DNA of 64,000 bases, taken from NCBI GenBank assembly GCA_027532775.1, contig JAPZTO010000002.1, forward strand, positions 744,001 through 808,000, written 5' to 3'. Source of the stretch: Beijerinckiaceae bacterium. Lineage in GTDB: Bacteria; Pseudomonadota; Alphaproteobacteria; Rhizobiales; Beijerinckiaceae. The translations under genes were made by a program, and so were the position numbers. The notes beneath the pieces were generated by a model. It made no database searches and was not told the DNA's origin. It worked only from the letters and a program-made list of their open reading frames with translations. This document shows positions 48,920-58,349 of the stretch, piece by piece; position 1 is the stretch's first letter, and every line of letters starts with the position of its first letter.

Positions 48920-50203
48920 ATGTTCCTCACCAAACGAAGCCTGTTGGCCGCTGCCCTTTCCGCAGCCGCTATCCTGCCCGCCCATGCCCAGCAGATCACG
49001 CTCGACGTGCTCTACTGCTTCCCGAGCTTTGCCCGGTTCCACGAGCCGGTTGCTGCCGAGTTCATGAAGAAGAACCCCGATATCAAGATCAATTTCCGGG
49101 CCCCCTCGCCGACCTATGATGATGGCCATCAGGTGATCCTGCGCTCGGCCCTGACGCGCCAGTTGCCGGATCTGTTCTATTCCGGCTTCCACCTGCTGCC
49201 GGAACTGGTCCGCACGCTTGATGCCCGCGGCCAGGTCACCGTGCTTGACGGCATGCTCGCCGCCGAAGGCGCCGATTTCGCAAAAGCCAACTATCCGCAG
49301 AGCCTGATGTCGCTCGCGGTCTTCAACAAGAAGACTTACGGCATCGCCTTCAACGCCTCCAACCCGATCGTCTATTTCAACGCCGATCTGGTGAAGAAGG
49401 CCGGCGGCGATCCGAACAACTTCCCGAAGACGTTCGACGGCATCATCCAGCTCGCCGCGAAGATCAATGACCCGGCCAATGGCATCAACGGGATGGCCTA
49501 TGATGTCCATGGATGGCCCGACAGCTGGCTGTTCGAGGCTGCGATCGGCCAGGCCGGCGGGCGCCTGCTCAATGCCGAAGGCACCGACATCGCCTTCGAA
49601 GGACCGGCCGGACTGAACGCCATGAAGACCTTCCGCCGCTTCGTGACCGAAGGCGGCATGCAGCTGATTGACTGGGACCAGAGCCGCCAGCAATTCGGCG
49701 CGGGCAAGATCGGCATCATCTTCTCGACGCCGGCCCATCTCACGCAGGTGACCGGCCTGGTCGGCAACAAGTTCGACCTGAAGACCTCGACCTTCCCGAT
49801 GGACGACCCGAAGAACGGTTATATCCCGACCGGCGGCAATGCCGTGGTGATGCTGACGCAGGATGCCGCCAAGCAGAAGGCCGCCTGGGAGTTCATCAAG
49901 TTCGTGACGGGCCCGGAAGCCCAGAAAATCGTCGTGGAGATGACCGGCTACCTGCCGACCAATGCCCGTGCCTCCGGCCCGGATTTCCTCGGCCCGTTCT
50001 ATGAGAAGAACCCGAACTACAAGACCCCGATCCTGCAGATCGACCGTGCAGGCCCGTGGGGCGCCTATCCGGGTGGCAACACAGTCCGCATCTGGCGTGC
50101 CCAGCGCGACATTATCGGCCAGGTAATGCGCGGCGAGAAGACCCCGGAACAGGGCCTTGCCGATATCGTCAAGACCACGCGCGACATGATGAAGGGCGCC
50201 TGA
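48920..50203 (+). CDS. ABC transporter extracellular solute-binding protein, second system
   Basis: Signal peptide MFLTKRSLLAAALSAAAILPAHAQ; LRSALTRQLPDLFYSGFHLLPELVRTLDARGQVTVLDG; DPKNGYIPTGGNAVVMLTQDAAKQKAAWEFIKFVTGPEAQ. Confidence 0.87.
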   Translation: MFLTKRSLLAAALSAAAILPAHAQQITLDVLYCFPSFARFHEPVAAEFMKKNPDIKINFRAPSPTYDDGHQVILRSALTRQLPDLFYSGFHLLPELVRTLDARGQVTVLDGMLAAEGADFAKANYPQSLMSLAVFNKKTYGIAFNASNPIVYFNADLVKKAGGDPNNFPKTFDGIIQLAAKINDPANGINGMAYDVHGWPDSWLFEAAIGQAGGRLLNAEGTDIAFEGPAGLNAMKTFRRFVTEGGMQLIDWDQSRQQFGAGKIGIIFSTPAHLTQVTGLVGNKFDLKTSTFPMDDPKNGYIPTGGNAVVMLTQDAAKQKAAWEFIKFVTGPEAQKIVVEMTGYLPTNARASGPDFLGPFYEKNPNYKTPILQIDRAGPWGAYPGGNTVRIWRAQRDIIGQVMRGEKTPEQGLADIVKTTRDMMKGA

Positions 50204-50212
50204 GCGCCCTGC

Positions 50213-50248
50213 CGGGCAGGCGACGCCTTGTGTTGCCTGCCCGTTTTT
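50213..50248 (+). terminator. Rho-independent-type terminator after second binding-protein gene
   Basis: CGGGCAGGC, 13-nt loop, GCCTGCCCG, then TTTTT. Confidence 0.75.
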
Positions 50249-50269
50249 CGCTCTCCGAGGACCGAGCCC

Positions 50270-51079
50270 ATGAAGATCATCCAGATCACCGACACCCATC
50301 TCGTCCGACCGGGCGAAACAATCTACGGGCTTGACCCGGCCGCCCGGCTGCGTGCGATCGTCGACGATATCCTGCTCTGCCATGCGGATGCCGATCTCGT
50401 GGTCGTGACCGGCGACATGACAGATCGCGGCGAGCGGGAAGCCTTCCGCCTCTTCCGGGACGAGATCGGCCGCCTGCCCATGCCTGTGCGGCTTCTGCTC
50501 GGGAACCATGATGACCGCCGGGCCTTCCGTGACGTGTTCATCGATCATGCGGTCGATCCGAACGGCTTTGTCCAGTCGGTGTTGGACCTTCCTGACGGGA
50601 TTGGCCGCCTCGTCTTCCTCGATACGAACGAGGCGGGATGGAGCGGCGGCCGACTCTGCCCGGCCCGGCTGGCCTGGCTGGAAGCGCGCCTCGAAGAGGC
50701 TCCGGACGAACCGGTGACAGTCTTCATGCATCATCCGCCAGCCGATCTCGGCGTGACCCATTTCGAGAAGATCAATCTCGAGGATCCAGCACCGCTTTTG
50801 GCCATTCTCTCGGCCCATCCCGGCGGTGTCCGGATGATCGTGGTCGGCCATGTCCACCTGCCGATCTCAGGTACCCTGCCGGGCGGTCTGCCGTTCCATG
50901 CCGGGCGCGGCTCCAACCACCACATGCGGTTCGATGCAGCAGCCCGCGATTGCGCGTGGAAGGCGGGCGGTCCGAATTACAGCGTGATGCTGATCGATGC
51001 GCACCGTCTCCTCGTTTTCGGGGTCGACCTGATCGACCAGCCTGTCATCGCCACCGGGGCCTATCCGCCGGGGCCGTGA
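50270..51079 (+). CDS. metallophosphoesterase (cyclic-nucleotide/glycerophosphodiester phosphodiesterase-like)
   Basis: MKIIQITDTHLVRPGE, VVTGDMTDRG, LLGNHDDR, VFMHHPP, VVGHVHLP: class III calcineurin-like motifs, GpdQ/CpdA type. Confidence 0.88.
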   Translation: MKIIQITDTHLVRPGETIYGLDPAARLRAIVDDILLCHADADLVVVTGDMTDRGEREAFRLFRDEIGRLPMPVRLLLGNHDDRRAFRDVFIDHAVDPNGFVQSVLDLPDGIGRLVFLDTNEAGWSGGRLCPARLAWLEARLEEAPDEPVTVFMHHPPADLGVTHFEKINLEDPAPLLAILSAHPGGVRMIVVGHVHLPISGTLPGGLPFHAGRGSNHHMRFDAAARDCAWKAGGPNYSVMLIDAHRLLVFGVDLIDQPVIATGAYPPGP

Positions 51080-51169
51080 ACGCGGCCCAGCGATGCCCTT
51101 GCCGCATGCCCCCGGGCTCTGCCAAGAAGGGGCGTGCAGCAAAGGCACTGAGCAGGAGGTTCCGCAGCG

Positions 51170-51901
51170 ATGGAGCAGGACAGGGGCGTGGCGTCGATCC
51201 TGATCGTCGATGACGACAGCGACATCCGGACCCTGCTGGGTTCTTTCCTGGAAACGCATGGCTTCTCGGTCACGAAGGCCCGCGACGGCATCGAGATGCA
51301 GGCATGCCTTGCGCGGGGCGCGCATGATCTTGCCATCCTCGACCTGATGCTGCCGGGGCAGGACGGGCTTGAGCTCTGCCGCCAGTTGCGCCGGCACAGC
51401 AGCATGCCTGTCATCATGCTGACCGCCCGGACCGAGGAAACCGACAGGATCGTCGGGCTGGAAATCGGCGCCGACGATTATGTGACCAAGCCGTTCAACC
51501 CGCGGGAATTGCTGGCGCGGATCCGGGCTGTGCTGCGCCGCAGCGCCGGCATGATAGCGCCTGAAGCCGGCGCGGCACCCGTGCGCGGCTACCGGTTCGA
51601 AGGCTGGACCCTTTCGCCCGAGCGCCGCGAACTGACAAACCCGGCCGGCGTGATGGTCGACCTTTCGACAGGTGAATTCGACCTCCTGCTGGCCTTTCTC
51701 GAATCGCCGAACCGGGTTCTCACGCGCGAAAACCTGCTCGATGCCGCGCGCAGCCAGCCCGAGGCTGTGTTCGACCGTGCGATTGACGTGCAGGTCAGCC
51801 GGCTGCGCAAGAAGATCGAGCCCGGCGAGGACAGCCCGCCGATGATCCGCACCGTCCGGGGTGCGGGCTACCTGTTCGTGCCCCGGGTCAGCCGGGCATG
51901 A
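51170..51901 (+). CDS. OmpR-family response regulator
   Basis: ILIVDDDSDIRTLLGSFLETHGF, LAILDLMLPGQDGLELCRQLR, DDYVTKPFNPRELLARIRAVLRR, winged-helix DNA-binding C-terminus. Confidence 0.93.
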   Translation: MEQDRGVASILIVDDDSDIRTLLGSFLETHGFSVTKARDGIEMQACLARGAHDLAILDLMLPGQDGLELCRQLRRHSSMPVIMLTARTEETDRIVGLEIGADDYVTKPFNPRELLARIRAVLRRSAGMIAPEAGAAPVRGYRFEGWTLSPERRELTNPAGVMVDLSTGEFDLLLAFLESPNRVLTRENLLDAARSQPEAVFDRAIDVQVSRLRKKIEPGEDSPPMIRTVRGAGYLFVPRVSRA

Positions 51902-53232
51902 GGCGGTGGTTCAACTCCCTCGCAGCACGGACGGTCCTGCTGATGCTGATCGGCGTGGGGATCGTCCATGTGGCGAGCCTCTATGCCTATCAGCATGCGC
52001 TGGACCGGGAGATGAGCCTCGCCAACGAGGCGAGGCTGGCGGACCGCCTGCTCACGATCCGGCGTTCGGTGATGCGTGTTGTTCCGGCCGAGCGCGAGAA
52101 CGTGGCGCACGAGCTTTCGGGCGGCCCGGTGGAAGCGCATTGGAGCGCGACGGAGCGCGCCCGCCCGGGCGGGCCGGGCGCCGAGGCATGGCAGGGCCTG
52201 CATGCACGGCTGAAGGAGCAGGCGCCGGATCTGGTGGACGAGGACATCATCATCGGCGCCAACCGGAAGGCGGAGACCGATTCACATCTCGCCCTGATCT
52301 CGCTCCGCCTTCCGGACCAGAGCTGGATCAACATCACGCTGTTCGCGCCGGATGCGCGGCCGCAATCCACCCACGGCACCTGGGTCTCCACCAGCCTGAT
52401 GGCGCTTGGCGTCGTGGCGATCTCGGTGCTGGTGATCGGCTGGATGACGACGCCGCTCCGGCGCTTCGCCTCGGCTGCGCGGCTGCTCTATCACGGCACG
52501 GACCGGGTCGATGTGCCGGAGACCGGACCGCAGGAGATCCGCGATGCCGCCGTGGCCTTCAACGAGATGCAGGCCCGGATCCGCACGCTGATGGACACGC
52601 GGACCCAGACCCTCGCTGCCGTGTCGCATGATCTCAAGACACCGCTGACCCGCATGCGGCTCCGTGCTGAGGCCCTGTCCGAGCGGGCGCAGGCGGAGGG
52701 GCTGGTCGCGGATATCCGCGACATGGAACGCATGCTCGACCAGACGCTCGCCCATCTGCGTGGCGACCGGAAGGACGAGGCGATGCGGCCGCTCGACCTT
52801 GCAGCCCTGCTCGCCACCCTTTCCGATCAGGCCACAGACCAGGGCGCCGCGGCCAGCCTTGCCGGACCGGCCACGCTGGTGATCGACGGGCGTCCCCTCG
52901 CCCTCAAGCGGGCCTTCGGCAACCTGATCGACAATGCCGTGAAATATGGCGGGCGGGCCGAAATCACGATCGAGGGCGGGGAACCGGAGGTTGTGGTCAA
53001 GCTTGCCGATGCCGGGCCTGGCATTCCCGAGGACCGGATGGCCGAGATGTTCGAGCCCTTTACCCGGCTGGAAGCCTCACGGTCCCGGGAAACGGGCGGG
53101 TTCGGGCTTGGCCTGTCCATCGCGCGCGACATCATCGAGGGGCATGGCGGCAGCATCACCCTCGAGAACCGGCGGGAAGGCGGGCTTCTCGTGACGGTCC
53201 GTTTACCACGCCACGCGGCAGGGCCAGCCTGA
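51898..53232 (+). CDS. sensor histidine kinase (EnvZ-like topology)
   Basis: HAMP-like region, AAVSHDLKTPLTRMRLRAE H-box, NLIDNAVKYGG, ETGGFGLGLSIARDIIEGHGG. Confidence 0.93.
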   Translation: MRRWFNSLAARTVLLMLIGVGIVHVASLYAYQHALDREMSLANEARLADRLLTIRRSVMRVVPAERENVAHELSGGPVEAHWSATERARPGGPGAEAWQGLHARLKEQAPDLVDEDIIIGANRKAETDSHLALISLRLPDQSWINITLFAPDARPQSTHGTWVSTSLMALGVVAISVLVIGWMTTPLRRFASAARLLYHGTDRVDVPETGPQEIRDAAVAFNEMQARIRTLMDTRTQTLAAVSHDLKTPLTRMRLRAEALSERAQAEGLVADIRDMERMLDQTLAHLRGDRKDEAMRPLDLAALLATLSDQATDQGAAASLAGPATLVIDGRPLALKRAFGNLIDNAVKYGGRAEITIEGGEPEVVVKLADAGPGIPEDRMAEMFEPFTRLEASRSRETGGFGLGLSIARDIIEGHGGSITLENRREGGLLVTVRLPRHAAGPA

Positions 53233-53316
53233 AACATTCTGCAACAATAGCGCAATCCAGCTGAATCACGTCTCGCGCATAGAGACCGGACAGGGATTCC
53301 GGAAACGAGGTGCGGT

Positions 53317-54744
53317 GTGAAGGTCGGTGCATTCGGGTTTGGCCTGCCGTTTTGGCTTGTGGCCGGTCTGGCGGTTTCCGCCCATGAGGGCCATGACCAT
53401 GGCGCTCCGCCGCCGCCGGTTTCAGCCAGCATCGCGCCCCGCTTCGATTCCTCCTCGGAGGCCTTTGAACTGGTGGGGGTTTTCCGTGACGGCAAGCTGA
53501 CGCTGCATCTCGACCGCTTCATCGGCAACCGGCCGGTGACAGATGCCGAGATCGAGATCGAAACCCCCGCCGGGCCCCAGAAGGCCAGGCCGGCTTCCGG
53601 CGGCAGTTTCCAGATCGATGCGCCCTTCGCCGCGAAACCCGGCAGCCATGAACTCATCGCGACCATAACCTCGAGTGGCGAGATCGACGTTCTGACCGCC
53701 GCGCTCGTCATCCCGCCGGACGAGCCGGGCAAGGCCAAGCCCGGTGCGACCGATCTCGCCCAGCGCATGCCGGACGGTGCCGTCTTCGTGCCGAAAGCAA
53801 GCCAGCGCATTCTCGGGCTGGCAAACCTCAAGGTCGAACGGGCAAGTCACCCGCAAGTTACCACTCTGCCCGGCCGGATCGTGCCAGATCCGAATGCCAG
53901 CGGCGTCGTCCAGGCTTCCGTGGCGGGCCGGGTTTCCGCACCTCCCGGCGGGTTCAGGCGGCTGGGAACGAGGGTACGCGCGGGCGACATCCTCGCCGTC
54001 GTGCAGCCGGCCATATCGACCGCCGACCTCGCCAGCCAGGCGCAGCAGATCCGCGAACTGGAACAGCAGGTGACTTTGGTCTCGCGCCGCCTCGAGCGCT
54101 ACCGTCAGGTCACGGCCGGCACCGTGACGCGGGCGCAGGTCGAGGATGCCGAGCTCGAACTGGCCGGGTTGCAGGCCCGCCGGCAGGCCGTGGAGCGCAT
54201 CCAGCGCGAGCCGGAGCCGCTCCTCGCGCCAGTGGATGGCGTGCTGGCCGCTGCCAGTGTGGTGGCCGGGCAGATGGCCGACCCGAATACGATCCTGTTC
54301 CAGATCGTCGATCCCGACCGGTTGTGGGTCGAGGCGCTGAGCTATGCAGGCGTGGTGGCGGGGGAAAGTGGCAGCGCAGTCCTTCCGGACGGGCGGGCCC
54401 TCAACCTCGCTTTCGAGGGTGCCGGCCTGTCCGACCGGAACCAGGCCGTGCCGCTTCATTTCTCGATCCTCGCCCGGGAAGCCGGGCTGCGGCTCGGCCA
54501 GCTGGTCACGGTCAACATGGCGACCGGCCGGCAACAGGAAGGGATCGCCGTGCCGCGCGCCAGCGTCATCCGCGCCGCCAACGGCACGATGCTGGTCTAC
54601 GAACAGTCCAATCCCGAGCGTTTCGTCCCGCGCGAGGTGCGCGTCGAGCCGCTGGATGCCGAGCGGGTGATCATCCTGTCCGGGCTGGAACCGGGCAAGC
54701 GCATCGTGACGACCGGCGCCGAGCTGCTGCATCAGGTGCGTTGA
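53317..54744 (+). CDS. RND efflux periplasmic adaptor subunit (CzcB/CusB-like)
   Basis: GTG start; AHEGHDHGAPPPP; GRIVPDPNASGVVQASVAGRVSAPPGGFRRLGTRVRAGDILAVV; EPEPLLAPVDGVLAAASVVAGQ. Confidence 0.87.
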   Translation: MKVGAFGFGLPFWLVAGLAVSAHEGHDHGAPPPPVSASIAPRFDSSSEAFELVGVFRDGKLTLHLDRFIGNRPVTDAEIEIETPAGPQKARPASGGSFQIDAPFAAKPGSHELIATITSSGEIDVLTAALVIPPDEPGKAKPGATDLAQRMPDGAVFVPKASQRILGLANLKVERASHPQVTTLPGRIVPDPNASGVVQASVAGRVSAPPGGFRRLGTRVRAGDILAVVQPAISTADLASQAQQIRELEQQVTLVSRRLERYRQVTAGTVTRAQVEDAELELAGLQARRQAVERIQREPEPLLAPVDGVLAAASVVAGQMADPNTILFQIVDPDRLWVEALSYAGVVAGESGSAVLPDGRALNLAFEGAGLSDRNQAVPLHFSILAREAGLRLGQLVTVNMATGRQQEGIAVPRASVIRAANGTMLVYEQSNPERFVPREVRVEPLDAERVIILSGLEPGKRIVTTGAELLHQVR

Positions 54745-54748
54745 GCCG

Positions 54749-57700
54749 ATGTTCTCCTTCCTCGTCACCCAATCGCTCCGGAACCGCCTGCTCGTCCTCG
54801 CCTTTGCCGGCGTGCTGATGCTCTACGGCGCATTCGTCATGTCGCGCCTGCCGGTCGACGTTCTGCCCGACCTTAACAAACCGACCGTGACCATCATGAC
54901 GGAAGCCGAGGGCCTTGCACCGCCCGAGGTCGAGCAGCTCGTCACCTTCCCGATCGAGACGCAGATGAATGGCGTGCCGGGCGTGACGCGCGTCCGCTCG
55001 GTATCCGGCGTCGGGCTTTCGATCGTCTATGTCGAATTCGACTGGGGCACAGATATCTACCGCAACCGCCAGCAGATCGCCGAACGGCTGGCCCTCGTGC
55101 GCGAGCGGCTTCCCCCGAATGTCACTCCGCAGATGGGGCCGATCTCCTCGATCATGGGCCAGGTGCTCATGGTCGCGCTGACCGGACCTGACACTGTCAC
55201 GCCGATGGAGATGCGCGAGATTGCGGAATTCATCGTCCGGCCGCGGCTTCTGACCATTGCCGGGGTCGCACAGGTCATTCCGATGGGCGGCGAGGTCCGG
55301 CAATACCGGGTAGCCCCCAACCCCGCCGCGATGCGGGCGCTGGGCGTGACGCTCGAGCAGATCGAACGCGCCCTCGCTGCCTTCGGCACGAATACCGGCG
55401 GCGGCTTCGCCGACCAGTACTCGCGCGAATTCCTGATCCGCAATGTCGGCCGGACGCTACGGCTGGAGGATCTGGCCGCGCTCGTGATCGGCGTCAGCCG
55501 CGATGCACCGATCCGCCTCGACCAGGTGGCCGAAGTCGGCTACGGGGCCCGGCTCAAGCGCGGAGATGCCGGCTTCATGGGCAAGCCGGCTGTCGTGCTC
55601 TCGATCGAGAAGCAGCCGGATATCGACACGCTGCGCCTCACCGCCGAACTGGAATCGGCGTTGCGGGATCTCGCCCAGACGCTGCCTCCGGGCGTTAAGG
55701 CTGACAACATCCTGTTCCGGCAGGCGAATTTCATCGAAACGTCAATCCAGAACCTGAAGAAGGTCTTGATCGAATCCGTTGCTGTGGTTGCCGTTGTGCT
55801 GTTCCTGTTTCTGCTCAACACCCGCACGACCCTGATCTCGCTGACGGCGATCCCTGTCTCGATCCTCGCGACAGCCATCGTGTTTCACCTCATGGGGCTG
55901 TCAATCAACACGATGACGCTCGGCGGGCTGGCCATCGCCATCGGCGAACTCGTCGATGATGCGGTGGTCGATGTCGAGAACATCTTCCGGCGGCTCAGGG
56001 AGAACCGCGAAGCTGGAAACCCGCGCAGTGTCTTCGATGTGGTTGTTTCCGCCAGCCAGGAAGTCCGCTCCGGCATTGTCTATGCCACGGCGATCATCGT
56101 GCTGGTTTTCGTGCCTCTTTTTGCGTTGACCGGCATCGAGGGGCGGCTCTTCGCGCCGCTTGGCAAGGCCTATATCATCTCGATCCTGATGAGCCTTGTC
56201 GTCTCGATCACGCTCACCCCCGTCATGGCCTATTATCTCCTGCCGGGGCTGAAGCGGTTCGATCATGGCGACAGCGCGCTGGTGCGCATCCTCAAGCGGG
56301 CCAATGCCGCCCTGCTGGCCCTTGCCTTCCGGGTGCCCCGCCTGTTGATGCTGGTTGTGCTGCTGATGGTTGGCGGTGCGGCCTGGCTGGCAGTCCAGTT
56401 GCCACGGGCCTTCCTGCCACCCTTCAACGAGGGCACGCTGACCATCAACACCCTGTTCAACCCGGGCATCTCGCTGGCCGAAAGCCAGCGGATCGGCCTG
56501 ATTGCCGAGCGGTTGATCCTCGAGGTTCCCGAAGTCCGGCAGGTGGGGCGCCGGACCGGCCGAGCCGAGCTCGACGAACATGCGGAGGGCGTGCATTCCT
56601 CCGAGATCGAGGTCGACCTGAAGCCCTCCGGCCGGAGCAAGGATGCGATCATCGCCGATATCCGGGAACGCCTGGCGGTGCTGCCGCTCGTGACGAATGT
56701 CGGCCAGCCGATCTCGCATCGGCTCGACCACATGCTTTCCGGCGTGCGGGCGCAGATCGCACTCAAGGTCTTCGGGGAGGATCTCGACCAGCTCCGCCGC
56801 GTGGCGGAGGAACTGCGCACCAGAATGGCGGGCATTCCGGGCATCGTGGACCTGCAGGTCGAGAAGCAGGTGCGCATTCCGCATCTCGACATCACCGTCG
56901 ACTATGCCCGGGCCGCGCTCTACGGCATTACCCCCGCCACAGTGACCGAGCAACTCGAACGCCTCTCCAACGGCCGGGTCATGTCCCGTCTCGTGGATGG
57001 CACACGTCGGTTCGACCTGGTGCTGCGCCTTGATGACCGCGCCCGCACCACCGGTTCGCTGTCTTCCATGCTTATCGAGACTCCGCGCGGCTGGGTTCCG
57101 CTCAGCGCGGTGGCTGAGATCCGCGAGACCGACGGTCCGAACCAGATCCTGCGGGAGAACGGCAAGCGGCGCATCGTGGTTCTGGCCAATTCGGATGGCC
57201 GGACGGATATGGCGGCGATCATTGCCGAAATCCGGAAGGTCGTGCGCGAGCATGCGCTGCCGACCGGCACCTTCACCATGCTCGAAGGCACGTTCCAGGC
57301 GCAGGAAGAAGCCAGCCGGACAATCGGTCTGCTCTCGCTGGTCTCGCTGGCGATGATCTTCGCGCTCCTCTATTCGCGCTACCGCTCGGTCCGGCTCGCG
57401 CTGATCATCATGGGCTCCGTCCCCCTCGCGCTGATCGGCTCGGTGACGGCGCTGTGGCTGGCCGGGCAACCGCTTTCCATCGCCTCGATGATCGGGTTCA
57501 TCACCCTGACCGGCATCGCCGCGCGGAACGGCATCCTCAAGATCAGCCATTACATCAACCTGTCGCTGCACGAGGGCATGCCTTTCGGGCGCGAACTCGT
57601 GCTGCGCGGCAGCCTCGAGCGGCTGACCCCGGTGCTGATGACCGCGATCTCGGCCGGAATCGCGCTCGTTCCGCTGATGATCGATGCCCAGGCGCCGGGG

Positions 57701-57895
57701 AAGGAGATCCTCCATCCCGTCGCCATCACGATTTTCGGCGGGCTGGTCACGGCCACTTTGCTCGACATGCTGCTGACGCCGGTCCTCTTCCTGCGCTACG
57801 GCGCAGGACCGCTGGCCCGGCTCGAGGCCCTGCACAGGCAGGATCTCGCTTCAGACCCCTCCGCCTCCCGCGCATCCATGCGCGAAGCCTATTGA
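54749..57895 (+). CDS. heavy-metal-type RND efflux pump inner-membrane subunit (CzcA/CusA family)
   Basis: 1048 aa; RLPVDVLPDLNKPTVTIMTEAEGLAPPEVEQLVTFPIETQMNGVPGVTRVRS; GELVDDAVVDVENIFRRLREN; ITLTPVMAYYLLPGL. Confidence 0.93.
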   Translation: MFSFLVTQSLRNRLLVLAFAGVLMLYGAFVMSRLPVDVLPDLNKPTVTIMTEAEGLAPPEVEQLVTFPIETQMNGVPGVTRVRSVSGVGLSIVYVEFDWGTDIYRNRQQIAERLALVRERLPPNVTPQMGPISSIMGQVLMVALTGPDTVTPMEMREIAEFIVRPRLLTIAGVAQVIPMGGEVRQYRVAPNPAAMRALGVTLEQIERALAAFGTNTGGGFADQYSREFLIRNVGRTLRLEDLAALVIGVSRDAPIRLDQVAEVGYGARLKRGDAGFMGKPAVVLSIEKQPDIDTLRLTAELESALRDLAQTLPPGVKADNILFRQANFIETSIQNLKKVLIESVAVVAVVLFLFLLNTRTTLISLTAIPVSILATAIVFHLMGLSINTMTLGGLAIAIGELVDDAVVDVENIFRRLRENREAGNPRSVFDVVVSASQEVRSGIVYATAIIVLVFVPLFALTGIEGRLFAPLGKAYIISILMSLVVSITLTPVMAYYLLPGLKRFDHGDSALVRILKRANAALLALAFRVPRLLMLVVLLMVGGAAWLAVQLPRAFLPPFNEGTLTINTLFNPGISLAESQRIGLIAERLILEVPEVRQVGRRTGRAELDEHAEGVHSSEIEVDLKPSGRSKDAIIADIRERLAVLPLVTNVGQPISHRLDHMLSGVRAQIALKVFGEDLDQLRRVAEELRTRMAGIPGIVDLQVEKQVRIPHLDITVDYARAALYGITPATVTEQLERLSNGRVMSRLVDGTRRFDLVLRLDDRARTTGSLSSMLIETPRGWVPLSAVAEIRETDGPNQILRENGKRRIVVLANSDGRTDMAAIIAEIRKVVREHALPTGTFTMLEGTFQAQEEASRTIGLLSLVSLAMIFALLYSRYRSVRLALIIMGSVPLALIGSVTALWLAGQPLSIASMIGFITLTGIAARNGILKISHYINLSLHEGMPFGRELVLRGSLERLTPVLMTAISAGIALVPLMIDAQAPGKEILHPVAITIFGGLVTATLLDMLLTPVLFLRYGAGPLARLEALHRQDLASDPSASRASMREAY

Positions 57896-57901
57896 AGGAA
57901 C

Positions 57902-58276
57902 ATGATCATGCGAATCCTGTTTGCCAGCCTCGCTCTTGTGGCCAGCATCACCCTTGTCGGGGCCCATGAACAGCGGACCGGACCGCGCGGCGGTGCGCTG
58001 GTCGATGCCGGGAGCTATCATGTCGAGCTGGTCACGCGCGACAAGGCGGTCGAGATCTTTGTCAGCGATGCGCAGGACAAGCCACTGCCGGCCGCCGGCT
58101 TCAAGGCGCTCGCCATTCTCGCGGTTGCTGGCAAATCAGTCCGGGTAACGCTGGAGCCGGCGCCGGACGGGAGCAAGCTGGTCGGCGCGGCGGCGGAAAG
58201 CCTGCCGGCCCGCGTCAAAGGAGCCGTCCAGCTAACGGGCGCCGACGGCAAGACCTCTACCGGCCGCATCAACTGA
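57902..58276 (+). CDS. small exported protein associated with the metal efflux system
   Basis: Signal peptide ILFASLALVASITLVGAHEQRTGPRGGALVDAGSYHVELV; immediately follows the RND gene. Confidence 0.65.
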   Translation: MIMRILFASLALVASITLVGAHEQRTGPRGGALVDAGSYHVELVTRDKAVEIFVSDAQDKPLPAAGFKALAILAVAGKSVRVTLEPAPDGSKLVGAAAESLPARVKGAVQLTGADGKTSTGRIN

Positions 58277-58349
58277 GAGCCGCACCCCGCGACGAGAGGG
58301 GCCAGAGGCGCCCTCGCCGGCACTGCGGTCAGCTCGCCTTGGGCGGGTG

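Noticed and set aside
47960-50203. 747-aa ORF fusing a permease-region frame with the solute-binding protein
   Set aside because: The N-terminal part is out of frame over the UgpE-like permease; the real gene starts at ATG 48920 with a signal peptide.
55901-57835. 644-aa minus-strand ORF
   Set aside because: Antisense to the RND pump gene; His/Gln/Arg/Asp-rich composition typical of antisense translation in GC-rich genes.
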